Shown: in pieces, positions 32,785 to 38,787 of the stretch
Layout of the letters: each line of letters starts with the position of its first letter
Numbering within the stretch: position 1 is the stretch's first letter
From: an uncultured Mitsuokella sp.
GTDB lineage: Bacteria; Bacillota; Negativicutes; Selenomonadales; Selenomonadaceae
Reading direction: 5' to 3'
Length of the DNA stretch: 38,787 nt
NCBI GenBank assembly: GCA_945877355.1
Contig: CAMCRT010000015.1
Coordinates: forward strand, 1 to 38,787
Position numbers and translations under genes: made by a program
The notes under the pieces: model-generated
The model's input: only the letters and a program-made list of their open reading frames with translations
Database searches by the model: none
Told to the model about the DNA's origin: nothing

Positions 32785-34317
32785 ATGAGAAAACCGTCAC
32801 TAATAGTACTATATCTGCCGCAGTTTCATTCTATCCCGGAAAATGACCGGTGGTGGGGAAAGGGGTATACGGAGTGGACGGCGGTGAAGGGGGCGAAGCC
32901 GCTTTTTGAGGGGCATAAGCAGCCTGTCGTGCCGCTGGGGAAGCGATACTATGACCTCATGGACAAGGAGACGATGCAGTGGCAGGCGGAGCTGGCGCGG
33001 AAGTATGGCGTCGGTGGGTTTGCCTTTTACCACTATTGGTTCAAGGATGGGCGGCGTGTTCTGGAGAAGCCGGCGGAGAATCTTCTGCGATGGAAGGATA
33101 TCGACATGCCCTTTTGCTTCAACTGGGCAAACGGGACCTGGGCGAGGACCTGGAGTGCAATTTCCTCGGCTTCTCCCTGGGCGGACCAGTATGAGACGGA
33201 CGAGCAGGAGGATGCGTCGGGGATCCTCTTGGAGCAGAAGTATGGGGACAAGGCAGCCTGGGAGCAGCATATCGCGTATCTTTTACCGTTTTTTCAGGAT
33301 AAGAGGTATATCCGGGTTGATGGACGTCCAGTATTTGTTATTTATCATCCAGAAACTGTATATTGTATTTCTGATATGATTGCCTATTGGAATACATATC
33401 TTCAGAATTATGGGGAAAAAGGTATTTACTGGATTGCTGGAGTGCATGATGTTGCAGTTCCGTATTCTGGGATAAAGACGGATTTTGATGCATTTTATAT
33501 GACAAGCCCTGCTCCTGATTGGCGGCATCTTGATTCTGTTATGCAGAATGGTGTTCGATGCTATGATGCAAGGGAGTATTGGCGGGCTTTTTTTGCTCGT
33601 CATGCCCCTGCGACCATTGGGAAGAAGCCTCTATATGCCAGTATCGTGAACGGCTACGATGATACACCACGCCGTGGGCGGGCAGGGCATATTCTGCCAA
33701 AGCTTTCGCTAGAGGATTTTCAATCAGTACTTCGAAAAGCTGTCCGCATGGCGGCCAAGGAAGAACAGCCCTTTCTTTTCTACAATGCTTGGAATGAGTG
33801 GGGAGAGGGGATGTTCCTGGAGCCGGATGAGGCGCAGGGCTATGCTTATCTGGAGGCCGTGCGTGATGTGATGGAAGAGGAAATCCCAGAGGAGAAGGGA
33901 GCTGCACCATCGGTACTTGATCCCAGACTTTCCTCTATTTCGCGAGACGCGGTTCGCTATGCGGAGGAAGCCAATATTCTCGCAAGGTGGATGGAGCTTC
34001 GGGAAGCAGGAAGAAATGTGGGGGACTATCTTGCGACTCAGGGGATTCGTACCGTTGCGATTTACGGCTATGGAGAGCTGGGAATCCGGCTGAAGCAGGA
34101 GCTGAAGGATTCACCGGTTGAGGTGGCGTATATCATTGATCGCTCCACGGCAGCAAGAGATGTGGATTGCCCTACGTACCAGCTCCGGGAGAATCTGCCA
34201 CCTGTCGATAGGATTATCGTGACGGTGCATGGGCTATACCCGGAGATTCGTGCGGATATCAAGCGATTTATGACGTATCCCGTGCGGTCCCTGGCACATA
34301 TTCTCTTTGAGATGTAG
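32785..34317 (+). CDS. WbsX-like (GH99-like) protein with C-terminal Rossmann-like domain
   Basis: 510 residues. The first ~370 match the glycoside-hydrolase-99-like WbsX family found in O-antigen and glycan loci: YLPQFHSIPENDRWWGKGYT at 10-29, FAFYHYWFKDGRR near 78, PFCFNWANGTWARTW near 110 and FYNAWNEWGEGMFLEPDEA near 333. The C-terminal ~100 residues are the recurrent Rossmann module (AIYGYGELGIRLKQEL near 421, IIDRS). Proteins of this family are often called glycosyltransferases, but the reaction is not established. No signal peptide, so it is cytoplasmic. Confidence 0.87.
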   Translation: MRKPSLIVLYLPQFHSIPENDRWWGKGYTEWTAVKGAKPLFEGHKQPVVPLGKRYYDLMDKETMQWQAELARKYGVGGFAFYHYWFKDGRRVLEKPAENLLRWKDIDMPFCFNWANGTWARTWSAISSASPWADQYETDEQEDASGILLEQKYGDKAAWEQHIAYLLPFFQDKRYIRVDGRPVFVIYHPETVYCISDMIAYWNTYLQNYGEKGIYWIAGVHDVAVPYSGIKTDFDAFYMTSPAPDWRHLDSVMQNGVRCYDAREYWRAFFARHAPATIGKKPLYASIVNGYDDTPRRGRAGHILPKLSLEDFQSVLRKAVRMAAKEEQPFLFYNAWNEWGEGMFLEPDEAQGYAYLEAVRDVMEEEIPEEKGAAPSVLDPRLSSISRDAVRYAEEANILARWMELREAGRNVGDYLATQGIRTVAIYGYGELGIRLKQELKDSPVEVAYIIDRSTAARDVDCPTYQLRENLPPVDRIIVTVHGLYPEIRADIKRFMTYPVRSLAHILFEM

Positions 34318-34359
34318 GAAATATTGGGTTCGGCTTATCAATTGACTAGGAGGAGAAAC

Positions 34360-35469
34360 ATGGAAGTCTATCTTTATGGTGCGGGGGACTATGGGCATCA
34401 TGCACAGAAAAAAATTGCACGGCTGTATGGAGATACGGTACAGATTCGGGCGTTTATCGATCGGGCGGCAGACAGGCGCTCTATGGGGGCTGTGCCGGTG
34501 GTGCGTCTTGAGGAGGTCGTGGAGCGCGATATTCCTGTGGTCGTCGCGATGGGGTTTAACCGGGTGGTGCATGAGGTATGCGCGGAGCTCAGGCAGCGCG
34601 GGTTCCAGCGGGTGTACAAGTATCTTTGCAAGGAGAATGCACCCTATTCAGCGGGTGGATTCCTGGAGAAGGAATGCTTTGATATGAAGGATTTTACAAA
34701 TCCCCGGAGGGGGGATTGGATTCCGCATATCGAGACCCATGCGGTGGACTATTGCAATCTGAACTGCAAGGCCTGCACGCACTATGCGCCGCTTTTCAAG
34801 GAATCGGAGTTTGACCCGGATACCATTTATCGGGATATGGAGCAGTTTGCGGCGTTTTCGAACCGGGTGCTTTCCTTCTACATCATGGGCGGGGAGCCCT
34901 TCCTGCGGGAGGATCTGGATGAGGTGGTGCGCCGGGGGCGGGAGCTCTTTCCGAAGAGCATCCTGACAGTGGTGACGAATGGCCTCCTGATACCAGAGCG
35001 AGTGCCGGAGCGTGTCCTGCAAGCGATTGTCGATGCGGGGGCGCTGGTGTCCATCTCGGAGTACAAGCCGACGGAGAAGATAATCGACCGCATCACAAAG
35101 CGTCTGGAGGATGCGCATATCGACTATGTGATTCGCTCGGCAGAGGATAAGGAGAATTTCATCAAGACCATCAGCATTGCAGCCGATAGCCCCTATCCGT
35201 CCCTATGCATTTCCAATGGCTGCGTGAATCTCTATCGCGGCCATGTGTCCCGCTGCCCGTCTGTCATGTATCTCGGGCGGCTGAATGAAGCTTTTTCCCT
35301 GGAGCTCCCGACGGAGGGCGTGTATCCCATCGGGGATTTTTCGTCGGTGGAGGAGTTCAATGCACGGATGACAGAGACGATCCCGCTCTGCGCCCATTGC
35401 AAGAACTGCCAGATTGCCTGGGAGCCAGGGGCGGACGTGCATAGGCGTGGCGATTTTGTGATTGAGTAG
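34360..35469 (+). CDS. Radical SAM protein with N-terminal Rossmann-like domain
   Basis: 369 residues from ATG 34360, with AGGAGG 6 nt upstream. Residues 1-95 are the Rossmann module (VYLYGAGDYGHHAQKKI, AFIDRAADRR). The radical SAM domain has CNLNCKACTHYAPLF (C132, C136, C139) and IMGGEPFLREDLDEV near 178. A C-terminal Cys set (CISNGCVNLY, SRCPSV, CAHCKNC) could hold an auxiliary cluster. It is the fourth radical SAM enzyme of the locus and the last gene before the terminator at 35498. Confidence 0.9.
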   Translation: MEVYLYGAGDYGHHAQKKIARLYGDTVQIRAFIDRAADRRSMGAVPVVRLEEVVERDIPVVVAMGFNRVVHEVCAELRQRGFQRVYKYLCKENAPYSAGGFLEKECFDMKDFTNPRRGDWIPHIETHAVDYCNLNCKACTHYAPLFKESEFDPDTIYRDMEQFAAFSNRVLSFYIMGGEPFLREDLDEVVRRGRELFPKSILTVVTNGLLIPERVPERVLQAIVDAGALVSISEYKPTEKIIDRITKRLEDAHIDYVIRSAEDKENFIKTISIAADSPYPSLCISNGCVNLYRGHVSRCPSVMYLGRLNEAFSLELPTEGVYPIGDFSSVEEFNARMTETIPLCAHCKNCQIAWEPGADVHRRGDFVIE

Positions 35470-35497
35470 GGGTGCCTCTCTGTTGCGAAAATAGGCT

Positions 35498-35538
35498 AAA
35501 AAAAGAACCGGGAAACAAATGTTTCTCGGTTCTTTTTT
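35498..35538. terminator. Bidirectional terminator closing the main glycan operon
   Basis: Stem 35505-35516 with 35521-35532 (GAACCGGGAAAC arm, loop AAAT), flanked by A7 on the left and T6 on the right. It lies 28 bp after the radical SAM stop. It shares its stem sequence with the terminator at 36810. Confidence 0.85.
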
Positions 35539-35673
35539 AGAGCATGTTGACTGATTTTTCTGTCATGGAACCACATCCCCGTTACTATCTCCAATATAAC
35601 GTAAGTTTTCGGAAAATAAAAGCAAAATGTATGCACATGGAGGAATGATTGCTTGTTTTGAAGAGATTGCCTA

Positions 35674-35702
35674 TAGACATTTTGTTCTATACATGATAGA
35701 AT
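35674..35702 (+). promoter_or_regulatory. Candidate promoter of the Rpn-like gene
   Basis: TAGACA and TAGAAT with 17-bp spacing, 40 bp before ATG 35742. A small inverted repeat TATAGA/TCTATA overlaps the -35 and spacer and could be an operator. Confidence 0.45.
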
Positions 35703-35741
35703 AATTGTAAGAAGATTGTGTGCTGGCGGGAGGTGATTTGT

Positions 35742-36771
35742 ATGGAGAAACGGCGAGGCAAGCTGAAGAGTGCGGATGCGACGCAGGAGAGTCATAGGAT
35801 GATTTTCGATGATGTCTATCGCACGATTATCCAAAAGCTCCCATTTTTCGTAATTCCTGTCATCAACGAGATTTTCGGGACGGACTATACGGAGTCGGAA
35901 GAATGTTGTAACGGACTCAATCCTCCGCATCAGAGGGAAGAAATACCATATCGAATGTCAGAGTACCGAGGACGGGCAGATGGTGCTTCGGATGTTCGAG
36001 TACGATGCAGCCATCGCGTTGGAAGAAACAAGAAATGAATTTATCGCGGGGGAAGCGATTCATATTCAGTTTCCGCATTCCGCTGTACTCTATGTCAGGG
36101 GCAAGAGAAAGGCTGCATCAGAGCTTGAAGCGATTGTCGACTTCCCGAATGGAGAAAGCATTTGCTACCAGGTTCCTGTGATTCGCGTGGCAGATTTTAC
36201 GGTGGAGGACATTTTCGATAAGGGGCTTTTGATGTTTCTGCCGTACTATATCTTGCGGTACGAGGATGAATCGGAAGCGATAGAGATGGATGCGGCGAGG
36301 CAGGAGGCGTTACTTTCAGAGTATAGCAGGATTTCCGATATCCTGTACACGTATCTTATGCGGGATGAAAAGCTGGATCGGTTTGCAGACCTTGTCGAGC
36401 TGATGGTCCGCGTGATAGACTACGTATTGAGAGAGCATGAGGCATTGAGAAAAGGAGTGGATGGAATCATGGGCGGGAAGGTTTTGGAGCTGTACAGCGA
36501 GAGACTGCGTCGGGAAAACGAGAAGATACAACGGAAAATGGCGAAACACATCGAGAAAATTGCTGAAAAACGTGGCGAGAAGCGTGGAGAAAAACGTGGA
36601 GAAAGGCGTGGTGAAAGGCGTGGTGAAAAGCGCGGCGAAAAGCGCGGCGAAGAACGTGGCAAGATATCTATCCTGCAGAAACTTGTAGCTCAGGGAAGGA
36701 TTACCATCGAGATCGCAGCTGAGGAGCTGGGAATCAGCGTGGAAGCGTTCAAGAAGATGGCTGTGCTGTAA
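35742..36771 (+). pseudogene. Rpn-like PD-(D/E)XK putative transposase gene, broken by an internal frameshift
   Basis: Begins MEKRRGKLKSADATQESHRM (GGGAGGTGA 6 nt upstream) and continues DDVYRTIIQKLPFFVIPVIN and FGTDYTESEE in the first frame. From about 35900 the family sequence continues one base later as VVTDSILRIRGKKYHIECQS and MVLRMFEYDAAIALEE, which contain the D...ExQ nuclease motif. Family members as I recall them have about 15-20 more residues at the junction, so a small out-of-frame deletion is likely. The second frame runs to 36771 and includes a KRGE-repeat linker and the C-terminal tail ending KKMAVL shared with the other Rpn genes. Probably inactive. Confidence 0.75.
36571..36660 (+). 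repeat. 12-bp tandem repeat encoding Lys/Arg-Arg-Gly-Glu units
   Basis: Seven and a half units of the form CGYGGNGARRRR, encoding alternating KRGE and RRGE tetrapeptides between the nuclease body and the C-terminal tail of the Rpn-like protein. The units differ mostly at third positions. Such arrays can expand or contract in frame. Confidence 0.9.
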
Positions 36772-36809
36772 GGCTTGCTGATAGAGCGGGTATAATGCTT
36801 TTCAGATCG

Positions 36810-36851
36810 AAAAAGAACCGGGAAACGGATCCGCTTCCCGGTTCTTTTTTT
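36810..36851. terminator. Bidirectional terminator after the broken Rpn-like gene
   Basis: Ten-bp stem 36815-36824 with 36835-36844 (GAACCGGGAA), loop containing a BamHI-like palindrome, A-run on the left and T7 on the right. It ends the Rpn-like transcript and starts a longer repeated segment (36810-36946). Confidence 0.85.
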
Positions 36852-36946
36852 AGAGCATGGCAATATTCTTCTTTTTAGGAGATAGGTGCAATGTACTGCG
36901 CGCCTTTACTGCTTGTTCCACTAGGTGGTTCAGGCCCTATGCTTTT
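36810..36946. repeat. Terminator-associated intergenic repeat, copy 1
   Basis: Clearly related to 38364-38495: hairpin, then TTAGAGCATG, CAATATTCTTCTTTT, then similar sequence up to CCCTATG. Read on the - strand the middle resembles an Rpn 3' end (codons for IAML then stop), so the repeat may be the relic of an Rpn gene end plus terminator. The same hairpin and TTAGAGCATG occur at 35505-35545. It fills much of the 324-bp gap 36772-37095, which holds no gene. Confidence 0.7.
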
Positions 36947-37009
36947 TTCTTTTTGAGGGCAAGATCCCAAAACATTTGCAAGCCCGTGTGCTGATTTTCG
37001 TGACGATGT

Positions 37010-37038
37010 TTGCATTCTTGTCTTTTTTCGGGTACGAT
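37010..37038 (+). promoter_or_regulatory. Promoter of the last glycosyltransferase gene
   Basis: TTGCAT and TACGAT with 17-bp spacing, 57 bp before GTG 37096. Its position inside the upstream open frame argues that translation starts at 37096 and not further left. Confidence 0.6.
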
Positions 37039-37095
37039 AGAGGAAAGGATAAGGAGCTTGGAAGGCTTTTGAGCTATTTCGTCGGGGGGATTAGC

Positions 37096-38268
37096 GTGCT
37101 GGTTTCTGTTATTGTGCCGGTCTATAATGTGGAGCCTTATATCCGGCGCGCGCTTGACAGCATCCTGGGGCAGACGCATCAGGATCTGGAGGTCATCTGC
37201 ATCAACGATGGCTCGACGGACGGGAGCCTCGGGGTGCTTCAGGAGTATGCGGCGCAAGATGCGCGGGTCCGCATTATCGACAAGGAAAATGGCGGGGTTG
37301 TCAGCGCGCGGCAGGCGGGGCTTTCTGTGGCGCAGGGGGGGTATACTACGTTTGTCGACCCGGATGACTGGATTGAGGAAGATTGCATTTCCTTGCTCTT
37401 GGAGGAAAATAAAAAATATGGAGCGGATGTTGTAGCATGCGGGCGCTCTGAGGATGCAGACGGACGCTGTCGTATACGTCCGAATCAGCTTTCTGATGGT
37501 GTTTATAGTCGAGAGTGGCTAGATGCATATCCAGAGGCATGGTTTGTTGGCGAAAACTTCTATTCCTGGCAGATTCTCGGGGGCCTGTGCACGAAGCTGA
37601 TACGAACAGACCTGATACAAAGGATTCATTCCTTTGTCCCGGAGACGGTCACAGTATCAGAGGATGTATTGGCGACGATTTCCTGCATTGCTCAGGCAAA
37701 TGCCCTTTTGGTCATAAACAGGCCGCTGTATCATTATGTATATAGGAAGCACTCGGCAACTACGGTAGAACATGAACTCCCTAGAGCAAATTTTATCGGC
37801 TGTAAGGAAGTGCTGCAGAAATACTATGCCAAAACGGACAAGGCCGTGCATTGCATGAATGTTTTTTTGTACAATATGCTTTTGCAAAGGCATTATTCCT
37901 CTTTTTCGACGCAAATGACACTTTTCCCATACAAGAAAGTGCGGAAAGGACAACGGATCTTTATTTATGGAGCGGGTACTTTTGGCAGAGTCATGTATGA
38001 TGCCATCAAAAGGAACCCTGCGCTGGAATTGGCTGGCTGGACGGATAAATATTGGTCTGCAGGGGAATTTACGGAGTTCCCGCTTGTACCTACGGAAGAA
38101 ATTTATCGCGAGGCGTATGACATTATCGTCATCGCGATACTCAATGAGTCGTTATGCAGGCAGATTGCAGAGGAGCTAGTCGGAAAAGGGATTCCAAGGA
38201 GAAAAATCGATTTTGTACAGAAAGACGCTGTGCTGGAGGGTAGCCTTCCTGATTGGTTAGCAGAATAA
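37096..38268 (+). CDS. Family 2 glycosyltransferase with C-terminal Rossmann-like domain
   Basis: 390 residues from GTG 37096, with GGGGGGA 5 nt upstream; the product then starts MLVSVIVPVYNVEPYIRRAL, the standard GT2 start. An open frame reaches back to 36925 but crosses repeat and promoter sequence. GT-A features: CINDGSTDGSLGVL near 35, SARQAGLSVAQGG, and the DxD region FVDPDDW near 90. The C-terminal ~105 residues are the recurrent Rossmann module (FIYGAGTFGRVMYDAI near 289). A G7 run at 37335-37341 is in frame here. It is separated from the main operon by the Rpn-like pseudogene and has its own promoter and terminator. Confidence 0.9.
   Translation: MLVSVIVPVYNVEPYIRRALDSILGQTHQDLEVICINDGSTDGSLGVLQEYAAQDARVRIIDKENGGVVSARQAGLSVAQGGYTTFVDPDDWIEEDCISLLLEENKKYGADVVACGRSEDADGRCRIRPNQLSDGVYSREWLDAYPEAWFVGENFYSWQILGGLCTKLIRTDLIQRIHSFVPETVTVSEDVLATISCIAQANALLVINRPLYHYVYRKHSATTVEHELPRANFIGCKEVLQKYYAKTDKAVHCMNVFLYNMLLQRHYSSFSTQMTLFPYKKVRKGQRIFIYGAGTFGRVMYDAIKRNPALELAGWTDKYWSAGEFTEFPLVPTEEIYREAYDIIVIAILNESLCRQIAEELVGKGIPRRKIDFVQKDAVLEGSLPDWLAE
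37335..37341 (+). repeat. G7 tract inside the last glycosyltransferase gene, in frame
   Basis: Seven G coding for AQGGY. The frame is intact, in contrast to the G8/G9 tracts in three other genes. Confidence 0.8.
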
Positions 38269-38363
38269 AGTTGTGGGCTTTGAAGAGGCCGGGGCAACAT
38301 GGCAATAAGGAGGCACTGGAGTCGTAGGAAATACCCGCAGATATTGATATGTGTACGTGAAGA

Positions 38364-38404
38364 GGACCGGGAGACGGGACGGTAATCCGTTTCTCGGTCC
38401 TTTT
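38364..38404 (+). terminator. Terminator of the last glycosyltransferase gene
   Basis: GGACCGGGAGACGG paired imperfectly with 38386-38400, followed by TTTT. It lies 95 bp after the stop and is related in sequence to the hairpins at 35498 and 36810. Confidence 0.65.
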
Positions 38405-38495
38405 GCTTAGAGCATGGGCAATATTCTTCTTTTGTAGGGCGGGAGCAATGTGCTGCGCCGTTGCTGATTGTCCCGCTAAGTGGTCATGCCCTATG
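38364..38495. repeat. Terminator-associated intergenic repeat, copy 2
   Basis: Copy of 36810-36946 with scattered substitutions and small indels; it ends next to the stop codon of the Rpn-like gene on the - strand. Confidence 0.7.
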
Positions 38496-38498
38496 GGC

Positions 38499-38787
38499 TC
38501 AGAGCATAGCTGCTTTTCGGAAGCTTTCCTCCGAGTCACCAAAGCTTTTCGCGGCAGCGGACATCGTGAGGACACCGCTGATGACGAGTTCTCTTAGGAG
38601 CTTAAGACGTCCTTTGGACTCCCCGTCTTTTTCTGCTGTTTTCGCAGCCTCTCTTGCAACATTTGCTTCTTCTTTTGCTGCCCTTGCCTCTTCTTCTGCA
38701 GCTTTTTTTGCTTTTTCTGCTCTTGCTACTTTTTTTTTGGCTCAATCACAAACCTTGTGGGATGCCTCGTTCCTGATATACGCATGT
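38499..38787 (-). pseudogene. 3' part of an Rpn-family gene running to the right edge, probably frameshifted
   Basis: Reading leftwards to the stop at 38499, the last ~80 codons encode an Ala/Glu/Lys coiled coil (AKKAAEEEARAAKEEAN) and the Rpn C-terminal tail (SGVLTMSAAAKSFGDSEES, ending RKAAML). This is close to the tail of the 1641-2672 gene. Upstream of a nine-base A run (T9 on the + strand, 38730-38738) the same frame meets a TGA at 38742-38744, and none of the three frames beyond looks like the family. So the gene is either truncated or joined to foreign sequence, or a base is missing or extra in the run. The 5' part is outside the window. Confidence 0.6.

Noticed and set aside
6660-36000. 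All five frameshifts explained by one sequencing artefact
   Set aside because: All need a one-base loss, which is suspicious, but the one near 35900 coincides with a missing stretch of about 15-20 residues and so looks like a true deletion. The artefact idea therefore stays open for the homopolymer cases but not as the sole explanation.
36571-36660. CRISPR array
   Set aside because: 12-bp coding repeats without spacers; they encode KRGE/RRGE within an Rpn-like protein.
36925-37095. N-terminal extension of the last glycosyltransferase
   Set aside because: It covers the terminator-associated repeat and a good promoter; the GTG at 37096 has a ribosome site and gives the standard GT2 N-terminus.

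Overview
The window looks like an accessory glycan-biosynthesis island of a Gram-negative-type Firmicute, most likely a Selenomonas-like member of the Negativicutes. This is inferred from three things: a Firmicutes-style Y-family polymerase/YolD-like gene pair, LPS-style heptose genes, and several Rpn (PD-(D/E)XK) genes in DNA of about 45-60% GC. Nearly every gene is on the + strand and most are packed as operons with ATGA/GTGA overlaps. No rRNA, tRNA, CRISPR array or classical insertion sequence was recognised.

Layout. 1-1532 is the 3' part of a Y-family polymerase gene and its small YolD-like partner. 1641-2672 (- strand) is an Rpn-family nuclease gene with its own terminator. From a promoter at 2743-2771 runs the sugar locus. 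It opens with a CDP-glycerol-transferase-like/propeller fusion (2906-5341). A CDP-deoxysugar module follows (5338-12188): rfbF, radical SAM, rfbG, C-methyltransferase, 3,5-epimerase, reductase and a second C-methyltransferase. Next come a radical SAM fusion (12299-13732), a heptose-type module (gmhA-like 14665-15216; epimerase and hldE-like 17424-19979), a GT2, a methyltransferase, and a radical SAM/split transketolase/RmlD-like set (24494-28237). The run ends with a TIGR04372-like glycosyltransferase, an acetyltransferase, a WbsX-like protein and a further radical SAM fusion (28350-35469). After a broken Rpn-like gene (35742-36771) there is a last GT2 (37096-38268), and another Rpn-like 3' end runs off the right edge.

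Four nuclease/ATPase units of anti-phage type sit between the sugar genes: an HNH protein (13975-14586), an RloA/RloB-like pair (15274-17363), an OLD-like ATPase plus TOPRIM protein (21679-23658, second gene frameshifted), and an AAA ATPase plus small PD-(D/E)XK-like protein (30985-32705). The RloAB-like pair splits the heptose genes.

Three features stand out. (1) Three modification genes (a radical SAM and two methyltransferases) are each put out of frame by exactly one base at a G8 or G9 tract, the pattern expected of slipped-strand phase variation, although homopolymer sequencing error is not excluded. (2) A Rossmann-like module with a GxG(x)xG core recurs at the N- or C-terminus of nine otherwise unrelated enzymes. 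(3) No obvious membrane protein, flippase, polymerase or ABC transporter is encoded, which suits a cytoplasmic protein-glycosylation (for example flagellin) locus or a locus whose export genes lie outside the window.
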